This document shows positions 1 through 7,341 of a DNA stretch of 64,000 nt, one piece after another. Position 1 is the first letter of the stretch, and each line of letters opens with the position of its first letter. Source of the stretch: Flavobacterium sp. 9. Its GTDB lineage: Bacteria > Bacteroidota > Bacteroidia > Flavobacteriales > Flavobacteriaceae. Position numbers and translations under genes: made by a program. The DNA lies in NCBI RefSeq assembly GCF_002754195.1, contig NZ_PEEU01000001.1, forward strand, positions 4,278,001-4,342,000, read 5' to 3'. Under the pieces are notes generated by a model, which worked only from the letters and a program-made list of their open reading frames with translations, was not told the origin of the DNA and did no database searches.

Positions 1-377
1 ACAAACCAACTCCTGACGGATATTGCGGAGATGAAGATAACGGACAAACTTCTGCCTGGTATGTTTTCTCTGCAATGGGATTCTATCCAGTTTGTCCGGG
101 AACAGACGAATATGTTCTTGGAGCACCATTATTTAAGAAATTAACCTTGCAATTAGAAAACGGAAAACAATTAGTAATCAATGCACCAAACAATTCTGAA
201 ACCAATAAATATGTTCAGGATTTAAAATGGAACAATGCAACTCATACCAAAAATTTCATCAATCATTTTGATGTATTAAAAGGCGGAGAGTTAAATTTTG
301 ACATGAGCAGTAAACCTAATTTACAAAGAGGAACTTCGGCAAGTTCTTATCCATATTCTTATTCAACTTCAAAATAA
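1..377 (+). CDS. GH92 alpha-mannosidase, C-terminal end (5' end outside window)
   Basis: This is the tail of a glycoside hydrolase family 92 exo-alpha-mannosidase, an enzyme class that trims alpha-1,2/1,3/1,4-mannose from N-glycans with calcium. The open frame is in phase from base 3. It shows the GH92 signature CGDEDNGQTSAWYVFSAMGF followed by YPVCPGTDEY and a beta-rich tail, and ends in a TAA stop. The catalytic half lies outside the window. It ends 4 bases before the GH125 gene start, so the two are surely co-transcribed. The context of mannosidase, mannosidase, sugar kinase and glycosylasparaginase supports high-mannose N-glycan degradation in the periplasm. Confidence 0.92.
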   Translation, partial: KPTPDGYCGDEDNGQTSAWYVFSAMGFYPVCPGTDEYVLGAPLFKKLTLQLENGKQLVINAPNNSETNKYVQDLKWNNATHTKNFINHFDVLKGGELNFDMSSKPNLQRGTSASSYPYSYSTSK

Positions 378-381
378 TACT

Positions 382-1842
382 ATGCAATCACGTAGAAAAT
401 TTATAAAAAACACAGGGATTTTTTCAGCAGGATTATTGGCACTTCAAACCGATGTTTTCGGAATGAATTCAGATGCTTTCAATTTTGCTTTGAAAGATTT
501 TATTACGAAAAGACCACCTTTAGGCGAAAGAAAATTTACGAGTAAAGCCGTTGAAGCCGCAATCGTAAGAATCAAAAAGCAAATCGCAAATCCGGAATTG
601 GCTTGGTTGTTCGAAAACTGTTTTCCAAACACTTTAGATACAACTGTAGATTTTGAAATCATCGATGGAAAACCTGATACATATGTGATTACAGGAGATA
701 TCGATGCAATGTGGCTGCGTGATAGTACAGCGCAGATTTGGCCGTATATTCCGTTTGTAAAAGAAGATAAAAAACTGGCAGAATTGGTAAAAGGAGTAAT
801 CAATCGCCAGACTAAATGTATTTTATTAGATCCTTACGCGAATGCTTTTTACAAAGATTTTAATCAGGTAAGCGAATGGAAAAATGACATGACTAAAATG
901 CAGCCTGGTATTCACGAACGCAAATGGGAAATTGACAGTTTGTGTTATCCAATAAGACTTGCGCATGGATATTGGAAAGAAACGGGAGACATCAGTTTGT
1001 TTGACAGCAAGTGGAAAGAAGCGATGCTTTTGGTTATTCAAACTTTCAAAGAACAACAACGCTGGACAGATAAAGGACCATACAATTTTCAGAGAGTTAC
1101 AGCTTGGGCTACAGATGGCGTGCCGTTAAGCGGTTACGGATATCCGGTAAAACCTTGCGGATTAATTGTTTCGACTTTTAGACCAAGTGACGATAGTACT
1201 TTATTTGGGTATTTAATTCCGAGTAATATGTTTGCGATCGAAGTACTTGGATATCTTCAGGAAATTTTCTCTTTGCCAGCATTAAAAGATGATAATTTAG
1301 TAGCTAAAGCCAAAGAATTACAAGGTCAAGTTCAGAAAGGGTTAGAAGAAAACGGAATTATCGATCATCCAAAATTCGGAAAAATCATTGCTTTTGAAGT
1401 AAACGGTTACGGAAGTTTCCATATGATGGATGATGCCAATGTTCCGTCTTTATTATCATTACCTTATTTAGGCGCAATTGAACCGGACAATCAATTGTAT
1501 TTGAACACAAGAAAAGTCGTGCTTTCAGAAAACAATCCGTTTTTCTATAAAGGAAAAGCAGGCGAAGGTGTTGGCGGGCCACATACCGGAACAGATACTA
1601 TTTGGCCAATGAGTATTGTTTTAAGAGCGATTACAAGTGTTGATGAAAATGAAATAAAACATTGTATTAGCAACTTGATCAAAACAAACGCCGATACAGG
1701 ATTTATGCACGAATCTTTCCATAAAGACGATGTAACAAAGTTTACCCGAAAATGGTTTGCTTGGGCGAATACATTATTTGGCGAAATGATTGTTCATACG
1801 AGTATTCATTATCCGCAAATTTTAAAAGACAAAAACATTTAA
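382..1842 (+). CDS. GH125 exo-alpha-1,6-mannosidase (metal-independent), Tat-exported
   Basis: Belongs to glycoside hydrolase family 125 (formerly DUF1237), inverting exo-alpha-1,6-mannosidases. It begins with a twin-arginine signal (SRRKFIKNTG, residues 3-12, then a hydrophobic stretch to about 27), so export folded to the periplasm is expected. The family signature ITGDIDAMWLRDSTAQIW lies at about residues 103-120. The blocks WEIDSLCYPIRLAHGYW and GEGVGGPHTGTDTIWPMS probably carry the catalytic acid and base, by analogy with characterised GH125 enzymes. The 486-residue length is normal for the family. It follows the GH92 gene by 4 bases and precedes a ROK kinase, which suggests sequential demannosylation and sugar phosphorylation. 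Confidence 0.93.
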   Translation: MQSRRKFIKNTGIFSAGLLALQTDVFGMNSDAFNFALKDFITKRPPLGERKFTSKAVEAAIVRIKKQIANPELAWLFENCFPNTLDTTVDFEIIDGKPDTYVITGDIDAMWLRDSTAQIWPYIPFVKEDKKLAELVKGVINRQTKCILLDPYANAFYKDFNQVSEWKNDMTKMQPGIHERKWEIDSLCYPIRLAHGYWKETGDISLFDSKWKEAMLLVIQTFKEQQRWTDKGPYNFQRVTAWATDGVPLSGYGYPVKPCGLIVSTFRPSDDSTLFGYLIPSNMFAIEVLGYLQEIFSLPALKDDNLVAKAKELQGQVQKGLEENGIIDHPKFGKIIAFEVNGYGSFHMMDDANVPSLLSLPYLGAIEPDNQLYLNTRKVVLSENNPFFYKGKAGEGVGGPHTGTDTIWPMSIVLRAITSVDENEIKHCISNLIKTNADTGFMHESFHKDDVTKFTRKWFAWANTLFGEMIVHTSIHYPQILKDKNI

Positions 1843-1939
1843 AAAACTAAAATATAGCATTAAGAGATTAAGTGTGAATTGAAAATTATATTTAGTTTTC
1901 TCTTGATTTCTTAGTGATTCAAATCCAAAATACAAAAGA

Positions 1940-2842
1940 ATGAATAAAGAATATGCCGTTGGATTAGACATTGGAGGTACACATATTACCGCAGCGATTA
2001 TAGATATTGTAGGTATGAAAGTCATTGATTTTTCGTTGCATAAAGAGTCGTTTGATTCTAATTTGCCAGTAGAAGAAGTAATGACAATTTGGGAAAAAGC
2101 GATCAGAACTTCTATCGAAAATTCTAAAGTAGAAACCACAACTGGATTGGCAGTTTGCATGCCTGGGCCATTTGATTATGAAAATGGAGTTTGCTGGATA
2201 AAAGGGCAATCAAAATACGAGCATTTTTATGGATTAAATGTTCGGGATTTGTTTCAGAATAAATTGAATCTGTCAAATGATTTTCCGATCCTTTTTGAAA
2301 ATGATGCGGTTTGTTTTGGTAAAGGCGAAGTTTTTAAAGATGCTGATAATCTTTCTAAAAAAGTAATGGCAATCACACTTGGAACAGGACTTGGCGCTTG
2401 TTTTATTGACAAAGGAGAATCTATAAATACAGGTGATTTAGTACCAAAAGACGGAGAAATATATGATCAGCCTTACAGACACGGAATTGCCGAAGATTAT
2501 GTTTCTGCGCGTGGACTTATTGCTGGTTATTTCGCTTTAAGCGGAAAAAAAATAAGCAACGGATTGGAGCTTTTTAATTTGGCTAAAGCCGAAGATAAAG
2601 TAGCAATAAAGGCGTTTGAAAAAATGGGAGAAGATTTAGCTGCGATTGTTATTCCGTGGTTAGAAAAATTCTCGGCAGATAGTTTTATTATTGGAGGAAA
2701 AATTGCAAATGCGAGTGAGTTTTTCTTACCGACTTTCAACAAGAAATTAGAAGAATCAGGAAGTAAAGTCAATGTTTCGGTTTCTACAGATAATGAAATT
2801 GCAGCATTATTAGGAGCGACAAGTTTGCTTTATACAGCTTAG
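1940..2842 (+). CDS. ROK family sugar kinase (glucokinase/N-acetylhexosamine kinase-like)
   Basis: Cytoplasmic ATP-dependent sugar kinase of the ROK family. The phosphate-binding motif GLDIGGTHITAAIID is at residues 8-22, the second ATP motif is ITLGTGLGACF, and a C-terminal GGKIANA block is present. The zinc-binding CxCGxxGC cluster common in ROK proteins is absent, as in a subset of Bacteroidota members. The substrate cannot be read from sequence. Beside mannosidases and a glycosylasparaginase, a hexose or N-acetylhexosamine released from N-glycans is plausible. There are 97 bases between it and the GH125 gene, without a clear terminator, so it is probably in the same transcript. Confidence 0.88.
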   Translation: MNKEYAVGLDIGGTHITAAIIDIVGMKVIDFSLHKESFDSNLPVEEVMTIWEKAIRTSIENSKVETTTGLAVCMPGPFDYENGVCWIKGQSKYEHFYGLNVRDLFQNKLNLSNDFPILFENDAVCFGKGEVFKDADNLSKKVMAITLGTGLGACFIDKGESINTGDLVPKDGEIYDQPYRHGIAEDYVSARGLIAGYFALSGKKISNGLELFNLAKAEDKVAIKAFEKMGEDLAAIVIPWLEKFSADSFIIGGKIANASEFFLPTFNKKLEESGSKVNVSVSTDNEIAALLGATSLLYTA

Positions 2843-2847
2843 ATTAG

Positions 2848-2975
2848 TTAAACCATATAAGTTATGTAAGTTCATGTAAAAAACAATTTTACTGTGCTTA
2901 TATAACTTATATGATTTAATTTTGAGTAGCTATAAACAGCCAGCTTAAATGATCTTACATAACTTATATGGTTTA
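2848..2975. repeat. Intergenic 23-bp repeat in three copies, outer two in inverted orientation
   Basis: The arm at 2848-2870 is the exact reverse complement of 2953-2975 (core AACCATATAAGTTATGTAAG). A third near-identical copy at about 2896-2918 lies in the same orientation as the right arm, with two mismatches. The block fills the gap between the ROK kinase and the glycosylasparaginase gene. It could form a cruciform or RNA hairpin, or be a dispersed palindromic element. Its function is unknown. Confidence 0.8.
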
Positions 2976-2989
2976 AAATTTTATTTATT

Positions 2990-3994
2990 ATGACAAATTC
3001 AAATCGTAGAAATTTTATAAAAACGGCAGCAATAGCTTCAGTTGCTGTGGCGTTGCAATCTTTTAATTCAAATTCTGAAGAAGAAGAAAAAATCATAGTT
3101 TCGAAGAAAGTAAAAAAGCCAATTGTACTTTCGACCTGGCGATTTGGAATTCCTGCAAACGAAGCTGCCTGGGAAGTTCTAAAAAAGAACGGAACGGCTT
3201 TGGACGCTGTTGAAGCCGGAGTGAAAATTCCTGAAGCCGATCCAAAAGAAAGAAGCGTAGGTTATGGCGGACGTCCGGATAGAGATGGCCGTGTAACGTT
3301 GGACGCTTGCATTATGGATGAAAACGCTAATATAGGATCTGTAGCTTGTTTAGAATATATAAAGCATCCAATATCAGTTGCGAGAGCAGTGATGGAAAAA
3401 ACGCCTCACGTAATGTTAGTTGGTGACGGAGCATTGCAATTTGCATTATCTCAAGGTTTCAAAAAAGAAAACCTGCTAACAGAAGAATCCGAAAAAGAAT
3501 GGAAAGAATGGCTAAAAGACAGTAAATACAAACCAATTGCGAATATCGAAAATCACGATACAATTGGAATGATTGCTTTGGATGCCAACGGAAATCTTTC
3601 GGGAGCATGCACCACAAGCGGAATGGCTTTTAAGATGCACGGTCGGGTAGGAGATTCTCCAATTATTGGCGCAGGTTTATATGTAGATAATGAAATTGGA
3701 GCAGCAACGGCAACAGGTCACGGCGAAGAAGTAATCAGAATTTCCGGCTGTCATTTAGTCGTTGAATTAATGCGACAAGGAAAATCGCCTCAAAAAGCTT
3801 GTGAAGAAGCTGTCGCAAGAATTATAAAACTCACCAAGAATAGAAACAAAGAATTAAAGGATATTCAGGTAGGTTTTATTGCCCTGAATAAAGAAGGAGA
3901 ATATGGTTCGTATTGTGTTCAGAGTGGTTTTAACTATGCAGTTTATGATGATACAGGAAACAAATTAATCGATGCCGATTATTTCCTGAAGTAA
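2990..3994 (+). CDS. N4-(beta-N-acetylglucosaminyl)-L-asparaginase (glycosylasparaginase), Tat-exported
   Basis: N-terminal-nucleophile hydrolase that cleaves the GlcNAc-Asn bond, the last step of N-glycoprotein glycan removal. A Tat signal is present (SNRRNFIKTAAIASVAVAL, residues 4-22). The self-cleavage site is Asp190-Thr191 in NHDTIGMIALD, and Thr191 would become the catalytic nucleophile. The substrate-binding blocks GRVGDSPIIGAGLYVDNEIG and ATGHGEEVIR match the well-studied Elizabethkingia (formerly Flavobacterium) meningosepticum enzyme. The 334-residue length is usual for bacterial forms. Its place after GH92, GH125 and ROK genes makes this a high-mannose N-glycan utilisation locus. 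Confidence 0.95.
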   Translation: MTNSNRRNFIKTAAIASVAVALQSFNSNSEEEEKIIVSKKVKKPIVLSTWRFGIPANEAAWEVLKKNGTALDAVEAGVKIPEADPKERSVGYGGRPDRDGRVTLDACIMDENANIGSVACLEYIKHPISVARAVMEKTPHVMLVGDGALQFALSQGFKKENLLTEESEKEWKEWLKDSKYKPIANIENHDTIGMIALDANGNLSGACTTSGMAFKMHGRVGDSPIIGAGLYVDNEIGAATATGHGEEVIRISGCHLVVELMRQGKSPQKACEEAVARIIKLTKNRNKELKDIQVGFIALNKEGEYGSYCVQSGFNYAVYDDTGNKLIDADYFLK

Positions 3995-4037
3995 GATTTT
4001 TTTAGTTGACTCTGTCGATAGAGTTAATTGTTTTTTA

Positions 4038-4072
4038 AATGCGTAATAGTCTTTGGCTTTACGCATTTTTTA
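4038..4072 (+). terminator. Rho-independent terminator, family-1 hairpin (divergent member)
   Basis: Stem ATGCGTAA/TTTACGCAT with loop TAGTCTTTGGC and a T-run, downstream of the glycosylasparaginase gene. The loop and stem layout resemble the recurrent TGCGCAAATGTCTCTGAC hairpins elsewhere in the window, with paired stem changes. Confidence 0.85.
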
Positions 4073-4135
4073 GTTTTAAACGTTGAGATACATGTATAAA
4101 AAAACTATATTAGTATCCAAAAAAAGCCAAAGCTT

Positions 4136-4684
4136 ATGAAGACTATTTGTTCAAAATGTGAAGCAGAAAATGATTCAAATTCAAAATATTGCTCCAATTG
4201 TGGTTATGAATTGTCGAGAAACGAAAGCGAGAATATAACTCCTGAAATCAAAAAAGAAACTGCTGGTAAGCCAGAAAAGAAATTTAACCTTAAAACATTT
4301 TTAGGATTTGTAGTGGGTTTTGTAATTGTATTTTTTGCAACACAAACCTTGTTTAACCCATCGATTGATAAGCAACTTACCGAGACAGCAAACGAAATGA
4401 ATAAAAGCTGTCCGATGAGAGTTGATGAATATACAACTTTGAAAAACGTTGTTGCTTTACCGGATAAAACGATTCAGTATAATTATATTTTAGGATTAAC
4501 GAAAGCTGAGGTTAAATTGGATACCGTAAAGAAATATATTTTCCCGGGAGTTTTAGAAAATATAAAAAGCAATCCTCAGATGAAATCGTTCAGAGATAAT
4601 AAAGTTACTTTGAACTACCATTACACAGATAAGAACGGAGAATTCGTAACAGAATATATCGTAAAACCTGAAATGTATGAATAA
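4136..4684 (+). CDS. Zinc-ribbon membrane-anchored protein, unknown function
   Basis: Not assigned to a specific function. The N terminus is a zinc ribbon (C5-x2-C8 and C19-x2-C22) of the kind found in many bacterial membrane proteins. A polar linker follows, then one transmembrane segment at about residues 52-72 (FLGFVVGFVIVFFATQTLF). The remaining roughly 110 residues are soluble with no recognised motif. The likely topology has the ribbon in the cytoplasm and the C-terminal domain in the periplasm. It stands alone between two terminator hairpins, so it is probably monocistronic. Confidence 0.75.
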   Translation: MKTICSKCEAENDSNSKYCSNCGYELSRNESENITPEIKKETAGKPEKKFNLKTFLGFVVGFVIVFFATQTLFNPSIDKQLTETANEMNKSCPMRVDEYTTLKNVVALPDKTIQYNYILGLTKAEVKLDTVKKYIFPGVLENIKSNPQMKSFRDNKVTLNYHYTDKNGEFVTEYIVKPEMYE

Positions 4685-4713
4685 GGTATTCTATAATAAT
4701 TTCAAATGAAAAA

Positions 4714-4748
4714 CTGTGCAAATGTCTCTGACTTTGTGCATTTTTTTA
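4714..4748 (+). terminator. Rho-independent terminator, family-1 hairpin
   Basis: CTGTGCAAATGTCTCTGAC followed by TTTGTGCA and a T-run. It shares the invariant loop TGTCTCTGAC with the other family-1 members and lies 30 bases after the zinc-ribbon gene. Confidence 0.9.
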
Positions 4749-4788
4749 TGCTGTAATAAATTGCAGATTCAAAAAACAAATTATAGAA

Positions 4789-5139
4789 ATGATATTAAAT
4801 AAAAAACGTTTTACATACTTAGAATTAATTCAGTTTTTACTGGTTCCTTTTTTTTCTTCTTTAAAGACTGCTGATTTGAAACTTTACTACATCAATTTTG
4901 TATTTGTCTTGATATTTATAGTTCTATTGCTCTACAATACTTATACAATTATTTCAAAACAGAAGATATCAAATTTTACATTTTACGATTTATCAGCTAT
5001 TCTTTTATTAAATATATGTATTGTGTACAAATTTGTATCGGCTTCTTTAAATATGATTTTTCTTGTAATTCTATTACTTGTTATTGGCTTAAAGATATTT
5101 TTAATTTTAAAGAGCTATTTTTTGAAAACTAAAAATTAA
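4789..5139 (+). CDS. Small hydrophobic membrane protein, unknown
   Basis: 116 residues with about four predicted membrane segments: the stretch around YLELIQFLLVPFF, the run INFVFVLIFIVLLLYNTYTI, the stretch from DLSAILLLNICIVYKFV, and a final hydrophobic run before ILKSYFLKTKN. There are no catalytic motifs or recognised family. The start ATG is preceded by an A-rich stretch. Composition is very AT-rich, like other orphan genes here. It is a real gene by length, single-frame hydrophobic pattern and placement between terminators, but its function is unknown. Confidence 0.55.
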   Translation: MILNKKRFTYLELIQFLLVPFFSSLKTADLKLYYINFVFVLIFIVLLLYNTYTIISKQKISNFTFYDLSAILLLNICIVYKFVSASLNMIFLVILLLVIGLKIFLILKSYFLKTKN

Positions 5140-5607
5140 TTTAAGTAATGTATTAAGCGTTAATGATTAACGAACAAATATGTTGCTGATTCGGGATTGT
5201 TAGAAATCGAAAAAGGCGATAATTGAGTTGTAAATGTTTTGGATGCTAAATCTTTTAATCAATATGATTTACATTAAATTTTAGATAAAGTTAAATACTC
5301 CATCCCTGCTCTGCAAAGAGTTCCTTATAAAAAGCTGCGCAAATGTCTCTGACTTTGCGCTTTTTTTATTTAATAGAAATTATGGATTTGTGACTTGCAG
5401 AAAGCCATGTTTCAAATTTTAAGAATAACAATTTATTCATAGTCTCGATGAGGTAATTATAAGAATAATTTTAGGATAATTTTAAAAAATAAATGAAGTT
5501 GATAAGTTTTATTAACTCTAAAGTGGCGTCTTTGCTCATGTTTTTTTAATGGCTTATAAAAAGAATTTCAAAATGAGGAAACCCGTAAAGTTTTGACAGA
5601 ATCACCA
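5140..5607. other. Intergenic region, no gene seen
   Basis: About 470 AT-rich bases without a convincing reading frame. It contains one family-1 terminator at 5334-5367, preceded by the extended shared sequence GCTCTGCAAAGA that also precedes the hairpin at 19767. The rest is unassigned and leads into the promoter and leader of the propeller gene. Confidence 0.6.
5334..5367 (+). terminator. Rho-independent terminator, family-1 hairpin
   Basis: GCTGCGCAAATGTCTCTGAC, then TTTGCGC and seven T. This is a perfect GCGCAAA/TTTGCGC stem. About 30 bases of upstream flank are shared with the copy at 19767. Confidence 0.9.
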
Positions 5608-5650
5608 TTTAGATTTGCAGGCAAAAAATAGTTTGAAATCTAAAATGCGT
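5608..5650 (+). promoter_or_regulatory. Conserved leader/promoter with inverted repeat before propeller gene
   Basis: TTTAGATTT (5608-5616) pairs with AAATCTAAA (5636-5644). TAGATTTG at 5610-5617 fits the Bacteroidota -7 box TAnnTTTG. The same about 40-base block precedes the paralogous gene at 61895, while sequence further upstream is unrelated, so the block is under selection or was copied with the gene. It may be a core promoter, a 5'-UTR hairpin, or both. Confidence 0.6.
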
Positions 5651-7321
5651 ATGAAAAAACTTTACCTACTCCTTCCTTTTTTATTGCCATTAATTACTTA
5701 TTCTCAAGATATTCTTTGGGAAAAATCATATGGAGGACAACATGCTGATTACCTTTTTGACGCACAGCCAACAGCCGACTATGGTTTTATTTTGGCAGGA
5801 AGTTCATTATCTAATAAAACAGGAAATAAATCAGACGATAATCATGGAGATCTTGATTATTGGGTGTGGAAAATGACTGAAAAGGGAGAACTTGACTGGC
5901 AGAAAAGTTTTGGAGGAAGTGGATTTGATTTACTTCAAAGTATCAAAAACACAAAAGATGGTGGATTTATTCTGGCAGGAACTTCAAGTTCAGGAACAGG
6001 TTTTCAAAAAGCAGAAGATTGTAAAGGACTTACTGATTTTTGGGTTATAAAATTAGATGCTTCCGGAGCTGAGCAGTGGCAACGAACAATTGGCGGCAAT
6101 GGTTCAGATGAATTGTTATGCGCTTTTCAGACCAGAGACGGAGGTTATATTTTAGGAGGATCTTCAAGCCCCAGCCCTGTCTCTATTTTAGATATTAAAC
6201 CTGATGCAAAGTCCCTGACAACTACCAAAGCAGATTTGTACAGTAAATCAGAAAAAAGTCGAGGCAACATGGATTACTGGGTTGTAAAATTGGACAAACA
6301 AGGTGTTATTGAGTGGCAAAAAACTTACGGAGGAGAATATGCAGACTTACTAAGAAGTATGGAGCAAACAACAGACAATGGTTTTATTCTGGCGGGATAT
6401 TCCACTTCATCACGATCTGGTGATAAAACGGAAAGCAATAAAGGAATTGGAGATGTTTGGGTTTTAAAAATAAATGATGTTGGAGAAATAGAGTGGCAAA
6501 ATTCTTATGGGGCAGAAGGTGATGACCAGCCTTATGTAATTCATCAGACAAATGATGGCGGATATATTATAGGAGCAAATTCAAACAGTACAAACCCACT
6601 TACTTTATTGGGAGGAATAGTTGGAAACGGAACCGATTATTGGGTTTTGAAACTAGATGAAGAAGGAGGAGTTGTATGGAGTAAAACCTATGATTTTGGA
6701 AAAGTGGATATTTTGACCTCATTGGTAGAAAACAAAGATCATACGTATTTAATTGGCGGATATGCCCAAAGTGAAAGAAGAGTTCCAAGAGAGGGAATCG
6801 TTGGAAAATTAACCAATGTGGCTGTCAAAGAAAAAGACGGAATCAATGATTATATCGCCTTAAAGATTGATGAAAAAGGAGAGGAATTGTGGAATAAAAC
6901 CGTTGGAAGTGCAGGCGAGGATATTCTTAGAAAATTGATAGAAACCCGCGATGGAGGATATTTGATGGCAGGAACGTCTAATTCAGGCGCTTCAAAAGAT
7001 AAAAACTCCAATATTGGGGGTAGTGATTTTTGGGTTGTAAAGTTGAAAGACAAAACAAAAATCGAAAAAGTTAAATCAAGTATAGAAGCCATTCCAAATC
7101 CGGTATCGACATATACAAATGTTATTATAGGTTACGATTTTACTTCAGGAACAGCCAGTGTTGTGGATATGACAGGTAGAACGCTGCAAAATTTCAGTAT
7201 CTCGAGTAGAACTGTACCAGTTGATTTAAGTGCTTATGCAGAGGGAATTTACATCATCAATATTAAAACAGATGTAAAAACAGAATCTGTAAAAGTGATC
7301 AAAAGAATAACAAGTAAATAA
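5651..7321 (+). CDS. T9SS-secreted beta-propeller-like repeat protein
   Basis: A signal peptide (residues 1-18, MKKLYLLLPFLLPLITYSQ) is followed by about eight repeats of a blade motif. The repeats have the form DGGYILAGSS, then DYWVVKLD, then a W-x-KT-x-GG element, typical of secreted propeller proteins. The C terminus, from about residue 480, is a type A T9SS sorting domain (IPNPVSTYTNVIIGYDF, then VDMTGRTLQNF, then YAEGIYIINIK). The protein should therefore be exported across the outer membrane and retained at the surface or released. I chose ATG 5651 because the paralog at 61895 starts at the same residue and lacks upstream in-frame starts. The gene ends 20 bases before the giant SpvB-like gene, and this pairing is repeated at 61895. 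Confidence 0.88.
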   Translation: MKKLYLLLPFLLPLITYSQDILWEKSYGGQHADYLFDAQPTADYGFILAGSSLSNKTGNKSDDNHGDLDYWVWKMTEKGELDWQKSFGGSGFDLLQSIKNTKDGGFILAGTSSSGTGFQKAEDCKGLTDFWVIKLDASGAEQWQRTIGGNGSDELLCAFQTRDGGYILGGSSSPSPVSILDIKPDAKSLTTTKADLYSKSEKSRGNMDYWVVKLDKQGVIEWQKTYGGEYADLLRSMEQTTDNGFILAGYSTSSRSGDKTESNKGIGDVWVLKINDVGEIEWQNSYGAEGDDQPYVIHQTNDGGYIIGANSNSTNPLTLLGGIVGNGTDYWVLKLDEEGGVVWSKTYDFGKVDILTSLVENKDHTYLIGGYAQSERRVPREGIVGKLTNVAVKEKDGINDYIALKIDEKGEELWNKTVGSAGEDILRKLIETRDGGYLMAGTSNSGASKDKNSNIGGSDFWVVKLKDKTKIEKVKSSIEAIPNPVSTYTNVIIGYDFTSGTASVVDMTGRTLQNFSISSRTVPVDLSAYAEGIYIINIKTDVKTESVKVIKRITSK

Positions 7322-7341
7322 GATATAATAGAATTACAAAA

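Noticed and set aside
444..803. Antisense frame of 119 codons in the GH125 gene
   Set aside because: Shadow of the strongly supported GH125 mannosidase gene.
5615..5650. Upstream TTG start for the propeller gene
   Set aside because: It would extend into the conserved leader; the paralog at 61895 has no matching extension and starts at the same Met as 5651.
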